64,000 bases of DNA from Streptomyces sp. 840.1 (GCF_003751445.1 NZ_RJUU01000002.1:310001-374000); one strand, 5' to 3'. Counted from the first letter of the stretch, positions 8,441-16,935 are shown. Notes: generated by a model from the letters alone, not told the origin. Made by a program: numbers and translations.

Positions 8441-9244
8441 CTACGGCCGCCGGCGGGGCTTCCCGCGCTTGGCGCCCGCAGCGCCCTTAGCACCCCGGGA
8501 ACCGCCCTTGGCCCCCTTCGCGCCACCGGAACCGCCCCGGGCACCCTTCCCCGCCCCGGCGCCGGCCCCGGGCTTGCGCCGGGCACCACCGGTCTCCGCA
8601 GCCTTGCGCGTCGGCTTCTGCGCGGGCGGCGTACCGCGGCCCCGGGTGCTGTTCACGGTCCGGCCCCGGACGATCCCGATGAAGTCCTCCACCAGATCGG
8701 TGGTCCGGTCCTCCGGCCACGACAGCGCGATGCGCGACTCGGGTGCGCCCGACAGCGGCCGGTACGTCAGGTCCTTGCGGTGGTGCAGGCGGGCGAGCGA
8801 CTGCGGGACGGCGAGGACGCCCACCCCGGCCGCCACCAGCTCGACGGCGTCGGCCGTCGTGGCCGGGCGCTCGATCGCGGGCCGGCCGGGCAGCCGCTCC
8901 CAGCCGAGGGTGTCGTCCAGCGGATGCAGCACGATCTCGTCGGCCAGATCCTCGACGGAGATCTCGTCGACCGCCGCCACCACGTGGTCCTTGGGGATCA
9001 CCACCACGGTCGCCTCGGTGTAGAGGGGGATCGCGCTGAGGTCCGTCCGGTCCACCGGCAGCCGTACGAAACCGGCGTCGGCGCCGCCGTCGAACAGCAG
9101 CTCCGAGGCCTCGGCGGCGGGCACCGGTACGAGGGCGAGGGGGATGTCGGGCAGGCGCTCGTTCCAGATCCGCACCCACTTGGTGGGGGTCACCCCGGGG
9201 ACGTACGCGAGCCGGAACGAGGGGGTTGCTTCCGAGCCTGTCAC
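8441..9244 (-). CDS. LysR-type substrate-binding domain protein without HTH, with basic Gly/Lys/Ala tail
   Basis: The 267 residues begin directly in a LysR-type effector domain (FRLAYVPGVTPTKWVRIWNE through IALSWPEDRTTDLVEDFIGIV, about residues 10-190). No N-terminal winged helix is present. The last roughly 60 residues are a low-complexity basic tail of G-A-K-G repeats ending GKPRRRP, resembling the tails of actinobacterial HU-like DNA-binding proteins. The combination suggests an effector sensor tethered to nucleic acid by the tail, which is inference. It is divergent from a DUF5997 gene 58 bases away. I recall this pair as conserved in Streptomyces, so the two products may act together. 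Confidence 0.78.
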   Translation of the reverse strand: MTGSEATPSFRLAYVPGVTPTKWVRIWNERLPDIPLALVPVPAAEASELLFDGGADAGFVRLPVDRTDLSAIPLYTEATVVVIPKDHVVAAVDEISVEDLADEIVLHPLDDTLGWERLPGRPAIERPATTADAVELVAAGVGVLAVPQSLARLHHRKDLTYRPLSGAPESRIALSWPEDRTTDLVEDFIGIVRGRTVNSTRGRGTPPAQKPTRKAAETGGARRKPGAGAGAGKGARGGSGGAKGAKGGSRGAKGAAGAKRGKPRRRP

Positions 9245-9302
9245 CCCGCCAGGTTACCGGTCGTGGTCAGCGGTGGCGCACACGCTCGATACTCTTGACC
9301 CC

Positions 9303-9707
9303 ATGACGTCGCACCAGACCACCCAGACAATGAAGCCCGCGACCGCGGCGAAGAAACTGGGTGTGTACCTCGAAGCCACACCCGCCGAGTTCCAGGAGGG
9401 TGTCGTCTCGCGCGCCGAGCTGGCGGCCCTGCAGTCCGATCCGCCCGAGTGGCTGCGGGAACTGCGCAGCAACGGCCCCCACCCCCGGCCGGTGGTCGCC
9501 GCCAAGCTCGGCGTCTCCATCTCCGGTCTCGCGCGCGGTGGCGTCACGGACGCCCTCACCACCGAGCAGATCGAGGCGCTCAAGCAGGACGACCCCGAGT
9601 GGCTGCGCACGGAGCGCGCCACCCAGGCCGAGGTCCGCAAGGAGACCGTTCGGATCAAGGAGCGGAACGCGGAGCGCAGCAGCCGGCCGCAGGAACCCCG
9701 TTCCTGA
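9303..9707 (+). CDS. DUF5997 family protein
   Basis: This 134-residue conserved actinobacterial protein matches the DUF5997 family. It has an N-terminal block (MKPATAAKKLGVYLEATPAE), two similar E-W-L-R-E/T motifs (PPEWLRELR and DPEWLRTERA), and a charged C-terminal helix (AEVRKETVRIKERNAER). The duplicated WLR motif hints at an internal repeat. Function unknown. A TACTCT hexamer seven bases upstream of the ATG makes a leaderless transcript likely. It is divergent from the LysR-like gene and ends in a strong hairpin at 9729-9774. Confidence 0.8.
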   Translation: MTSHQTTQTMKPATAAKKLGVYLEATPAEFQEGVVSRAELAALQSDPPEWLRELRSNGPHPRPVVAAKLGVSISGLARGGVTDALTTEQIEALKQDDPEWLRTERATQAEVRKETVRIKERNAERSSRPQEPRS

Positions 9708-9728
9708 CCCCGGCCGCTGAGCCCGCCC

Positions 9729-9774
9729 TGCGGATGGCCCGCGTTCCGGTCGAACGGAACGGGGGCCATCCGCA
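9729..9774. terminator. bidirectional hairpin terminator
   Basis: A 12-bp stem (TGCGGATGGCCC), a 2-base mismatch, a further 6-bp stem and a 6-base loop lie between the convergent DUF5997 and GAPDH genes. It can serve both strands. Confidence 0.8.
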
Positions 9775-9836
9775 TGTCGTCGCGACGGCGGGAAACGGAC
9801 ACGTCTCCCCGCCGCGCGGACAGCGCACCGCACCGC

Positions 9837-10835
9837 TCAGCGCGTGGCGAGCAGCGTCAGCGTGTCGATCACGCGGTTCGAGAAGCCCCACTCGTTGTCG
9901 TACCAGGCGGACACCTTGATGTGGCGGCCCTCGACCCGGGTGAGCGCCGAGTCGAAGATCGACGAGGCGGGGTTGCCCGTGATGTCGGACGACACGAGCG
10001 CGTCCTCGGAGTACTCGAGCACACCTGCCAGCGGCCCCTCCGCCGCGGTCCGGTAGGCCGCCAGCACCTCGTCGCGCGTCACGTCGCGGGCCACCGTGGT
10101 GTTCAGCTCGACGATCGAGCCCACCGGAACAGGCACCCGGATGGAGTCGCCCGACAGCTTCCCGTCCAGGTTGGGCAGCACCAGGCCGATCGCCTTGGCG
10201 GCGCCGGTCGTCGTCGGCACGATGTTGATCCCGGCGGCGCGGGCGCGGCGGGCGTCGCGGTGCGGACCGTCCTGGAGGTTCTGCTCCTGCGTGTAGGCGT
10301 GCACCGTCGTCATGAAGGCGTGCTCGATGCCGGCGAGCTCGTCCAGCACGGCGGCCAGCGGCGCGAGGGCGTTGGTGGTGCACGAGGCGTTCGAGACGAC
10401 GGTGTGCAGGGCGGGGTCGTACGCGTCGGTGTTGACGCCGTAGGCGAGCGTGACGTCCGCGCCGTCCGACGGGGCGGCGACGAGCACCCGCTTCGCGCCC
10501 GCGTCGAGGTGGGCACGGGCGGCCTTGGCCGACGTGAAGCGGCCGGTCGCCTCCAGCGCGATGTCGACGCCGAGCTCGGTCCACGGCAGCTGTCCCGGTT
10601 CGCGCTCGGCGAGCACCTTGATGCGGCGGCCGTCGACGACGAGGGTGTCCCCGTCCACGCTCACCGGGCGGCCCAGCCGTCCGGCGGTGCTGTCGAACGC
10701 CAGCAGCCGCGCCAGCGCCGCGGGCTCCGCGAGGTCGTTGACGGCGACGACTTCGAGGTCGCTGTCGCGCTCCAGCAGTGCGCGCAGCACGTTGCGTCCG
10801 ATGCGGCCGAATCCGTTGATGGCGATGCGAGTCAT
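9837..10835 (-). CDS. gap: glyceraldehyde-3-phosphate dehydrogenase, type I
   Basis: This 332-residue enzyme converts glyceraldehyde-3-phosphate to 1,3-bisphosphoglycerate. The N-terminal Rossmann motif INGFGRIGRN and the active-site signature SNASCTTNALAPLA (Cys about 152) are intact, as are the downstream VPTTTGAAKAIG, RVPVPVGSIVEL and the C-terminal WYDNEWGFSNRVIDTL. It does not form the gap-pgk-tpi cluster, so it is probably one of several paralogues. The downstream neighbour in the same direction is absent, and the gene behind its start encodes a GlxA-type AraC regulator that could control it. The ATG at 10835 follows a GAAAGGGA ribosome-binding site. Confidence 0.93.
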   Translation of the reverse strand: MTRIAINGFGRIGRNVLRALLERDSDLEVVAVNDLAEPAALARLLAFDSTAGRLGRPVSVDGDTLVVDGRRIKVLAEREPGQLPWTELGVDIALEATGRFTSAKAARAHLDAGAKRVLVAAPSDGADVTLAYGVNTDAYDPALHTVVSNASCTTNALAPLAAVLDELAGIEHAFMTTVHAYTQEQNLQDGPHRDARRARAAGINIVPTTTGAAKAIGLVLPNLDGKLSGDSIRVPVPVGSIVELNTTVARDVTRDEVLAAYRTAAEGPLAGVLEYSEDALVSSDITGNPASSIFDSALTRVEGRHIKVSAWYDNEWGFSNRVIDTLTLLATR

Positions 10836-10940
10836 GTGAGAGTCCCTTTCTCCTCGCTTTCCAGCATCGCGCTCGCCCCACGCCTCTGACAGCGGCGTGA
10901 TCGCCATGGTCCGTAAGGATCCCGCCACACCCTGCGCCAG

Positions 10941-11897
10941 CTACTCGCCCTGCGCGAAGGTGCGCCGGTACTCGCTCGGCGTGGTGCCCAGAATGCGCTG
11001 GAAGTGCAGCCGCAGGTTCGCGCCGGTGCCGAGGCCGGCCTCGGCCGCGATCTGCTCGACGCCCCGCTCCGAACGCTCCAGCAGCTCCCGGGCCATGTCG
11101 ATCCGGGCGCGCATGACCCACTGCATCGGGGTGTATCCGGTGTCCTCGGTGAAACGCCGCGAGAACGTCCGGGGCGACACCGCGGCGTGCCGGGCCAGTA
11201 CGTCGAGGGTGAGGGGTTCGCCGAGCCGGTGCAGCGCCCACTCGCGGGTCTCCGCGAACCGTTCACCGAGCGGCTCGGGCACGCTGCGCGGCACGTACTG
11301 GGCCTGACCGCCGCTGCGGTAGGGCGCCGCGACCAGGCGCCGGGCCGCGTGGTTCGAGGCGGCGACCCCGAGGTCGCCGCGCAGCACGTGCAGGCACAGG
11401 TCGATACCCGATGCGGCGCCCGCCGACGTCAGTACCCCGCCCTCGTCGACGAACAGGACGTTCTCGTCGACCCGCACGAGCGGGTACTTGGCCGCGAGCG
11501 CCCTCGTGTAGTGCCAGTGCGTCGTGGCGCGCCGGCCGTCCAGGAGGCCGGTGGCGGCGAGCGCGAACGCCCCGGTCGAGATCGCGGCGAGGCGCGCGCC
11601 CCGGTCGTGGGCGGCGATCAGCGCGTCGATGACGGCCTGCGGCGGGCTCTCCCGGTCGGGATGCCGGTAGCCGGGCACGAAGACGATGTCGGCCCAGCCG
11701 AGCGTGTCGAGCCCGTGGGTGACGTAGTACGACAGGCCGTCACCGCCGGCCACCGGACCGGGCGCAGCACCGCACACCCGTACCTCGTACGGCATGCTCG
11801 CGCGGGTCGTGAACACCTGGGCGGGAATGCCGACGTCGAGCGGCTTCGCCCCGTCCAGGACGAGGACCGCGACGCGGTGCAGGCGGGGGGCTGGCAT
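10941..11897 (-). CDS. GlxA family AraC-type transcriptional regulator
   Basis: This 318-residue regulator has an N-terminal DJ-1/PfpI (class I amidotransferase-like) domain (about residues 8-185, including HRVAVLVLDGAKPLDVGIPAQVF and AAISTGAFALAATGLLDGRRATTHW) and a C-terminal AraC HTH pair (about 215-312, RHAAVSPRTFSRRFTEDTGYTPM...). The amidotransferase cysteine position reads S-T-G-A-F, so it is non-catalytic and probably a ligand sensor. It lies directly upstream of gap on the same strand, so gap is a candidate target. The ATG at 11897 is supported by the start of homology. Confidence 0.88.
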   Translation of the reverse strand: MPAPRLHRVAVLVLDGAKPLDVGIPAQVFTTRASMPYEVRVCGAAPGPVAGGDGLSYYVTHGLDTLGWADIVFVPGYRHPDRESPPQAVIDALIAAHDRGARLAAISTGAFALAATGLLDGRRATTHWHYTRALAAKYPLVRVDENVLFVDEGGVLTSAGAASGIDLCLHVLRGDLGVAASNHAARRLVAAPYRSGGQAQYVPRSVPEPLGERFAETREWALHRLGEPLTLDVLARHAAVSPRTFSRRFTEDTGYTPMQWVMRARIDMARELLERSERGVEQIAAEAGLGTGANLRLHFQRILGTTPSEYRRTFAQGE

Positions 11898-11934
11898 GGA
11901 AATGGAGGGTACGCGGCGCAGCCCCGGCCGGCGC

Positions 11935-12828
11935 TCAGGCGGGAGTCTCGGCCGGCGCGAGGAACGGGTCCAGCAGGCGCAGCAGCTCGTCGGGCCGGTG
12001 CAGCGGAATGATGTGCCCGCAGTCCTCGACGACATGGCCGACGAGACGGTCCGCCACCGGGCGCAGCTGCTGTTCGAGCGCCCTGCCGACGGGCCGGGCG
12101 CCGATGGCCATGGTGGGCACGGTCAGCCGGCCACGACGGGTGGCGTCCAGGATCTGTCCCGCGCTCGACGGCAGGGAGCGGTAGTACGAGAAGGCGCACC
12201 GCAGCGCCTCGCTCCCGTCGTAGGCGTCGAGGAAGGCCGCGCGGACGGCGGGCTCGACGCCGTCCCCGAGGGTGCCGGCGTCGAGGAACCAGTCGATGTA
12301 CCGGCCCTCGTTCCCGCTGAGCACGGCTTCCGCGAGACCGGGCTCGCGGTGGAAGCCGAACCACCACGGTGGCCCCTGCGCAAGGAACTCCTCGGCGCCC
12401 GGGAGCCTGCCCAGCAGCGATTCCATGACCACCAGTTGCCGGACGAGCCCGGGGCGGCGCATGGCCAGCAGAAAGGCCGGCGGCGCACCCGCGTCGATGC
12501 CGACGACGGCTGCGGAACTCTCCCCCAGCGCGTGGAGCAGGGCCTCGGCGTCCGCCGCGAGCGTGCCGGCGTCGTAGCCGTCCACCGCCCGGGTACTGGC
12601 GCCGAACCCCCGCAGATCCGGTGCGATGACCCGGAACCGGGCCGACAGGCCGTCCATGACGTGGGTCCACAGCCGCCAGGTGTGCGGGAAACCGTGCAGC
12701 AGCAGGATCGCCGGGCCCTCCCCGGCGACGGCCACGTTGATCTCGATGCCGTTGGCCGCGACCCGCCGGAGCTCGGGGCCGGCCCGGTGGGGCCGGGGGC
12801 GGCTGAGGGGACTCGACGGGACGGGCAC
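11935..12828 (-). CDS. alpha/beta hydrolase, epoxide-hydrolase-like (Asp nucleophile)
   Basis: This 297-residue alpha/beta hydrolase has an oxyanion motif HGFPHTW (His45), DLRGFGAS, and a nucleophile elbow G-I-D-A-G-A (Asp112), where serine esterases would show G-x-S-x-G. An aspartate at this position marks epoxide hydrolases and haloalkane dehalogenases, so hydrolysis through an Asp ester is expected. The catalytic His is in EDCGHIIPLHRPDE. Substrate unknown. It is divergent from an HxlR regulator across a 130-base gap carrying an inverted repeat, so it is probably the regulated target. Confidence 0.85.
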   Translation of the reverse strand: MPVPSSPLSRPRPHRAGPELRRVAANGIEINVAVAGEGPAILLLHGFPHTWRLWTHVMDGLSARFRVIAPDLRGFGASTRAVDGYDAGTLAADAEALLHALGESSAAVVGIDAGAPPAFLLAMRRPGLVRQLVVMESLLGRLPGAEEFLAQGPPWWFGFHREPGLAEAVLSGNEGRYIDWFLDAGTLGDGVEPAVRAAFLDAYDGSEALRCAFSYYRSLPSSAGQILDATRRGRLTVPTMAIGARPVGRALEQQLRPVADRLVGHVVEDCGHIIPLHRPDELLRLLDPFLAPAETPA

Positions 12829-12875
12829 GGTGGACTCCAGATCGGTTCGGGCGATGCGGCCGGCGGCCGAGGACG

Positions 12876-12908
12876 GTTACCATCGGTGACTACAAAACGA
12901 TAGGTAAC
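12876..12908. promoter_or_regulatory. inverted repeat, probable HxlR operator
   Basis: GTTACCATCG and CGATAGGTAAC face each other across a 12-base AT-richer spacer between the divergent hydrolase and HxlR genes. GTTAC/GTAAC half sites resemble known HxlR-family operators. The assignment to this regulator is by position. Confidence 0.6.
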
Positions 12909-12958
12909 TACTGCGGGAGTGCCAAGACGGCACTTCCGGTTCAGGTGGTGAGCTCCAG

Positions 12959-13420
12959 GTGACCCCTCCGGCGCAACGGCACCCGCAAGGGACCCACGGA
13001 GATCTGTTCGACCCGAAGTGCCCGACCCGCGGCCTGCTCGACCGGATCGGCACGAAGTGGATGTCGATGGCCGTCAAAGTCCTCGCGGAGGCGTCCCCGC
13101 AGGAGGTGCGCTTCGCGGAACTGCGGCGCCGGATGCCCGGCATCTCGCAGAAGATGCTCTCCGTCACCCTCCAGGGACTGACCCGCGACGGCCTGGCCGA
13201 CCGCCGGGTGGAGCCGACGGTGCCGCCGCGTGTCCACTACCGGCTCACCCCGCTCGGCCTGTCCCTGGAGGAGCCGCTGGCCATGGTGCGCGCCTGGGCG
13301 GAGGAGCACATGGCCGAGATCAGCCGCGCCAACCGGGAGAACGAGGAGAACGAGGGGGAAGCGGAGAACGACGCGGCCCCCTCGCGCCCTGCGGCCGGCG
13401 GCGGCAGGGTGGGGACATGA
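12959..13420 (+). CDS. HxlR family transcriptional regulator
   Basis: This 153-residue winged-helix regulator carries the HxlR signature: a conserved cysteine in LFDPKCPTRGLLDRIGTKW, FAELRRRMPGISQKMLSVTLQGLTRDGL as recognition helix region, then the wing with VHYRLTPLGLSLEEPL. HxlR proteins often sense electrophiles or aldehydes through that Cys, which suits control of an epoxide-hydrolase-like neighbour. The C-terminus is an acidic, low-complexity tail. The GTG start at 12959 is weakly supported by GGTGG upstream. Its stop overlaps the ATG of the following VOC gene, so the two are translationally coupled. Confidence 0.87.
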   Translation: MTPPAQRHPQGTHGDLFDPKCPTRGLLDRIGTKWMSMAVKVLAEASPQEVRFAELRRRMPGISQKMLSVTLQGLTRDGLADRRVEPTVPPRVHYRLTPLGLSLEEPLAMVRAWAEEHMAEISRANRENEENEGEAENDAAPSRPAAGGGRVGT

Positions 13421-13842
13421 GCGCGGATGACGGGAACATGCTGGCCGGGTCACGAGTGGCGACCAGGCTGCCGGCCCATGATCTGGACCGGGCGCGACGC
13501 TTCTACTCCGCGATGCTCGGGCTGGAGCCCGTGGACGAACGGCCCGGCGGCCTGCTGTACCGGTGCGGCGGTGTGGACTTCGTCGTGTTCCGGTCGACAG
13601 GGGCCTCGTCCGGGGCCTTCACCCAGATGGCGTGGGAGGTCGACGACATCGAGGCAGCCGTCGCGGAACTGAGGCGCCGGGGCGTGGTGTTCGAGGACGT
13701 CGACGCGCCCGGATTCCGTACGAGGGACGGGATCGCGGAGGTCGAGGGGAACTACCCGGGCAAGGACGCCAGGGGCGAGCGCGGCGCCTGGTTCCGGGAC
13801 AGCGAGGGAAACCTGCTGGCCATCGGCGAACCGGTCAGGTGA
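13417..13842 (+). CDS. VOC family protein (glyoxalase/bleomycin-resistance fold)
   Basis: This 141-residue protein is a single vicinal-oxygen-chelate unit pair: ATRLPAHDLDRARRFYSAMLGLEP opens the first beta-alpha-beta-beta-beta module, and ITQMAWEVDDIEAAVAELRRRGV and FRDSEGNLLAIGEPV form the second. Family members include glyoxalases and drug-binding proteins, and metal ligands are not clear here. ATG 13417 overlaps the stop of the HxlR gene. The operon (HxlR + VOC) opposite a hydrolase suggests an electrophile-detoxification module, which is inference. Confidence 0.85.
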   Translation: MSADDGNMLAGSRVATRLPAHDLDRARRFYSAMLGLEPVDERPGGLLYRCGGVDFVVFRSTGASSGAFTQMAWEVDDIEAAVAELRRRGVVFEDVDAPGFRTRDGIAEVEGNYPGKDARGERGAWFRDSEGNLLAIGEPVR

Positions 13843-13855
13843 CCGGGAGCGGCCG

Positions 13856-13972
13856 GTGGTCCGGAGCACCCACCTCGACCCGGCGTGGGCGCGGGAACGG
13901 GGGCTCGACCCGGCGCCGTACGAAGCCGTCATCGAGCGGTTCGCCCGCACCGGGGACTGGACGGCCGGCTGA
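13856..13972 (+). CDS. possible 38-residue protein or 3' gene remnant
   Basis: A short open frame (GTG at 13856) encodes a protein with the tail DPAPYEAVIERFARTGDW. Its composition looks like the C-terminal helix of a normal cytoplasmic enzyme rather than noise. No ribosome-binding site is obvious. It follows the VOC gene by 13 bases and could be a coupled small gene or the surviving 3' end of a deleted gene. I do not recognise the family. Confidence 0.25.
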   Translation: MVRSTHLDPAWARERGLDPAPYEAVIERFARTGDWTAG

Positions 13973-14045
13973 CGGCAGCGGGCACCCCGGGCCGCCCCTC
14001 CCGCTCCTCGGCCGTGACGACAGGGCCGTCCCGTAATGTGCTGGG

Positions 14046-14960
14046 GTGACAGAATTCAACGTCCTTGGTGACAGCGCTGGTTGGCAGAGCGACTTCGAGC
14101 GGCGGCTGACCGCCTCGCACCTCGCGGCCGGGCTCGACGACACCGCGACGCGGCGCATGATCGAGGAGACACGCGGCAAGCTCGGCGGCTGGACCGTCGC
14201 CGGCATCACGGACTCCGGGACCCGGGTGGGATACGTCGCCGTGTCGGTCGAGGACGACGACGGGGCGCCCGCAGGACGCATAGGCGACCTCCGCGTCGAG
14301 GCGGAACACACCGGACGCGGGTACGAGGAGGCCGCCCGGGACTGGGCCGAGGCATGGTGCGCGGAGCGCGGCGCGGGCCGGGTGGACATACGGATCACCG
14401 AGCCGGCCGGCGCCCTGTTCGACGGGTACGGGATCCGGGGCCAGCTCAGGGCGCGCCGCATCGCCTCCCCGCCCGAGCCGGTGGACGGGGTCACCGCACG
14501 GCCGATGACGCCGGCCGAGTACCCCGAGTGGCTCGCCGCCGAGAAGCTCGCCTACGTCGACGACATCGTCCGGGCCGGGGCCATGAGCCCAGAGGACGCC
14601 GCACGCAAGTCCGACGACGACTTCGCCAAGCTGATCCCCGGGGGCCTGGCGACGCCCGGGACCACGCTCCTGGTCCTTGAGGCGGCGGGCGGGCCGATCG
14701 GCACCGGCTGGCTGAAGCACGGGCATTTCCCCGGGGTCACGTACGGCTACTCGCTCCACATCGAGGAGCGCTGCCGGGGCAAGGGGTACGGCCGGGCCGC
14801 GATGGCGGCCGGTGAGCAGGCGACGCTCGCGGCCGGTGACTCGGTGCTGATGTTCACCGTGTGGGGCGGCAACGAGGTGGCGATGAACCTGTACACGAGT
14901 GTCGGCTACCGGATCGTGGAGGAGTACAGGTCCCTCGGTCTGCCCCGGTCCGCGGCCTGA
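14046..14960 (+). CDS. two-domain GNAT acetyltransferase
   Basis: This 304-residue protein has two GNAT-like halves. The N-terminal half (about residues 45-135) has a weak acetyl-CoA loop (VEAEHTGRGYEEAARDW). The C-terminal half (about 150-300) is canonical, with EERCRGKGYGRAAMAAGE and a final NLYTSVGYRIVEEYRSL. The inactive-plus-active arrangement resembles mycothiol synthase-like tandem GNATs. The substrate is unknown. A TAATGT hexamer ends six bases before the GTG start, so the mRNA is probably leaderless. A similarly built protein occurs at 57472-58308. Confidence 0.82.
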   Translation: MTEFNVLGDSAGWQSDFERRLTASHLAAGLDDTATRRMIEETRGKLGGWTVAGITDSGTRVGYVAVSVEDDDGAPAGRIGDLRVEAEHTGRGYEEAARDWAEAWCAERGAGRVDIRITEPAGALFDGYGIRGQLRARRIASPPEPVDGVTARPMTPAEYPEWLAAEKLAYVDDIVRAGAMSPEDAARKSDDDFAKLIPGGLATPGTTLLVLEAAGGPIGTGWLKHGHFPGVTYGYSLHIEERCRGKGYGRAAMAAGEQATLAAGDSVLMFTVWGGNEVAMNLYTSVGYRIVEEYRSLGLPRSAA

Positions 14961-15015
14961 GGGGGCCCGGAGAAGGGGCGCCCGGCGGGACGTTCGCGGT
15001 GGGCGGGGAGCAGGA

Positions 15016-15795
15016 TCAGCTGCTCCGGTACCGGGTGGCCAGTTGCGGGCTCTGGCCACCGAAGGCGGCCAGGCCGGCGGTGAAGACGTCCTGGAGGAGT
15101 GCCGGGTTCTCGACGCCGGGGGCGCTGACGACCTCACCGAGCTCCACCCCGCGCAGCGCGCCGGTGACGAGGTCCTCGGCGCTCATCCGGGGCACGGCGC
15201 TCATGTCCAGGCCCTGGGCGGAGTGGAACTCGGTGGCCACGACACCGGGGCAGACCACGTGGGCCCTGACGCCCGTGCCCGCCAGTTCGGCGCTGAGTGT
15301 CTGCGTCATGGCCACGAGGTGGGCCAGGGTGCCGGCGTACACGGCGCGGCGCGGCATGACCGAGGCGTCGGCGGGGCCGGAGAAGGCGATCATCCCGGCG
15401 ACGTTGATGAGGGTGCCGGTACCGCGCCGCTGCATTCCGCCGACGGCCGCGCGCATCAGCAGGGTGGGGGCGAGGACCTTGACGTTGACCAGCTCACGGG
15501 CCTTCGCGGCGGGCAGGTCGGCCAGTGGCATGTAGTGCGAGACGCCGGCGTTGTTGACCAGCACGTCCAGCGGTTCGTCGGCGCAGTACTCCGCGACGGA
15601 GTCGATGCCGCCCTCCGTGGACAGGTCGGCGGCGACCGTGCGTACCTTCACCTCGGGGTGGGCCGAGGCGAACTCCGCGAGACGGTCCCGGCGGCGCCCG
15701 ACGACGATCAGGTCGTAGCCGTCGGCGGCGAAGCGTTCGGCGAAGGCCTTGCCGATGCCGGAGGTCGCGCCGGTGACAAGAGCGAGCTTGCTCAT
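15016..15795 (-). CDS. SDR family NAD(P)-dependent oxidoreductase
   Basis: This 259-residue classical short-chain dehydrogenase has the nucleotide-binding TGATSGIGKAFAERF at the N-terminus, the NNAG motif (LVNNAGVSHYMPL, about residues 85-97), and a catalytic region where YxxxK is expected. There the sequence reads YAGTLAHLV, so the usual lysine is replaced (Y-A-G-T-L). The enzyme may therefore be weak or non-canonical. The C-terminal part VVCPGVVATEF is typical. The ATG at 15795 follows GGAACACCCCC. It is divergent from an XRE regulator starting at 16018 and is probably its target. Confidence 0.85.
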   Translation of the reverse strand: MSKLALVTGATSGIGKAFAERFAADGYDLIVVGRRRDRLAEFASAHPEVKVRTVAADLSTEGGIDSVAEYCADEPLDVLVNNAGVSHYMPLADLPAAKARELVNVKVLAPTLLMRAAVGGMQRRGTGTLINVAGMIAFSGPADASVMPRRAVYAGTLAHLVAMTQTLSAELAGTGVRAHVVCPGVVATEFHSAQGLDMSAVPRMSAEDLVTGALRGVELGEVVSAPGVENPALLQDVFTAGLAAFGGQSPQLATRYRSS

Positions 15796-16017
15796 GGGGG
15801 TGTTCCTTTCGGTCTCCGGCTCGGGGTCCGCTTTCCTCGCCGGCTTCTCTCCTGGCACCACCCTGGAGCATTCTGCGGATATCAGACAGTGGACGCCTTT
15901 TCCTGGGACTCGCGGTACCAGGAAGGAGCCGCCCGGAATCGCCACACTTCCCGGCGCGGATGTGGCACAGTGCCCGGCCCGCATTCCCCGCAGTGAGCCG
16001 GTGCGGGGTTTGCCACA

Positions 16018-16875
16018 ATGAAGGGCATGGCCCCTACAGAACTGGGCGCAGCCCTGCGCGCCTGGCGCGACCGCGTCACCCCCGAAGCGGTCGGCCTGCC
16101 CGCAGCGAGCCGCAGACGCGCCGCCGGCCTACGCCGGGAGGAGCTCTCCCAGCTCGCCGGGGTCTCCGCCGACTACGTCGTCCGCCTCGAGCAGGGACGA
16201 GCCGCCCACCCCTCCTCCCAGGTGGTCGAGGCCCTCGCCCGCGCGCTGCGCCTGGCCCCCGGCGAGCGCGAGCACCTCTTCCGGCTGGCAGGACTGGCCC
16301 CGCCGGGCGCCGGCCTCGTCCCCCGCCACCTCACCCCGGGCGTCCACCGCATCCTCGACCGGCTCGTCACCACCCCGGTGGCCGTCTACGACGCGGCCTG
16401 GACCCAGCTCTTCGCCAACCCCCTCTACACCGCGCTCATGGGCGAATGGCACGGCGACGACCTGAACGGTGCCTGGCGCGCATTCGTCAGTTCCGGAACG
16501 CGCGTGCGGCACACCCCGGAGTCGAACGGAGAACTCCAGCGGCTCCTCGCCGCGGATCTGAGACGCACCAGTGGCCGATACCCCGACGACCCCGCACTGA
16601 AATCCCTGATTCAGCGACTCCGTACGCACAGCGCGCGATTCGCCGAACTCTGGGAAAGCGGCACGGCCGCCGAACACGAAGCCGGCCGCAAGACCATCGA
16701 CCACCCCCACGCCGGCCCGCTCACCCTCGACTGCGACGTCCTCCACGTCGCGGGCAGCGGCCTGCGCGTCATGGTCTACACCGCGCAGCCCGGGAGCCGG
16801 GACGCGGAACGTCTCGGCTTCCTGTCCGTCGTGGCGACACAGAGCCTCACCGAGTGGAGGGCCGGTCCCGTATGA
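16018..16875 (+). CDS. XRE family HTH regulator (MmyB-like ligand-binding domain)
   Basis: This 285-residue regulator has an N-terminal lambda-repressor-like HTH (about residues 10-75, GLRREELSQLAGVSADYVVRLEQGR) followed by the MmyB-type PAS-like ligand-binding domain (about 100-275, HRILDRLVTTPVAVYDAAW ... NPLY). Streptomyces genomes hold dozens of these, commonly divergent from an SDR or other oxidoreductase that they repress, exactly as here. The start is ATG 16018 or ATG 16027 (M-A-P-T). The ligand is unknown, possibly a fatty acid, as in MmyB. Confidence 0.9.
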   Translation: MKGMAPTELGAALRAWRDRVTPEAVGLPAASRRRAAGLRREELSQLAGVSADYVVRLEQGRAAHPSSQVVEALARALRLAPGEREHLFRLAGLAPPGAGLVPRHLTPGVHRILDRLVTTPVAVYDAAWTQLFANPLYTALMGEWHGDDLNGAWRAFVSSGTRVRHTPESNGELQRLLAADLRRTSGRYPDDPALKSLIQRLRTHSARFAELWESGTAAEHEAGRKTIDHPHAGPLTLDCDVLHVAGSGLRVMVYTAQPGSRDAERLGFLSVVATQSLTEWRAGPV

Positions 16876-16935
16876 ATCCCTGCGGTGGCCTGAGACCATC
16901 ACCGGGTCCGAACCAATGAACGCAGAGGGGGGAAC

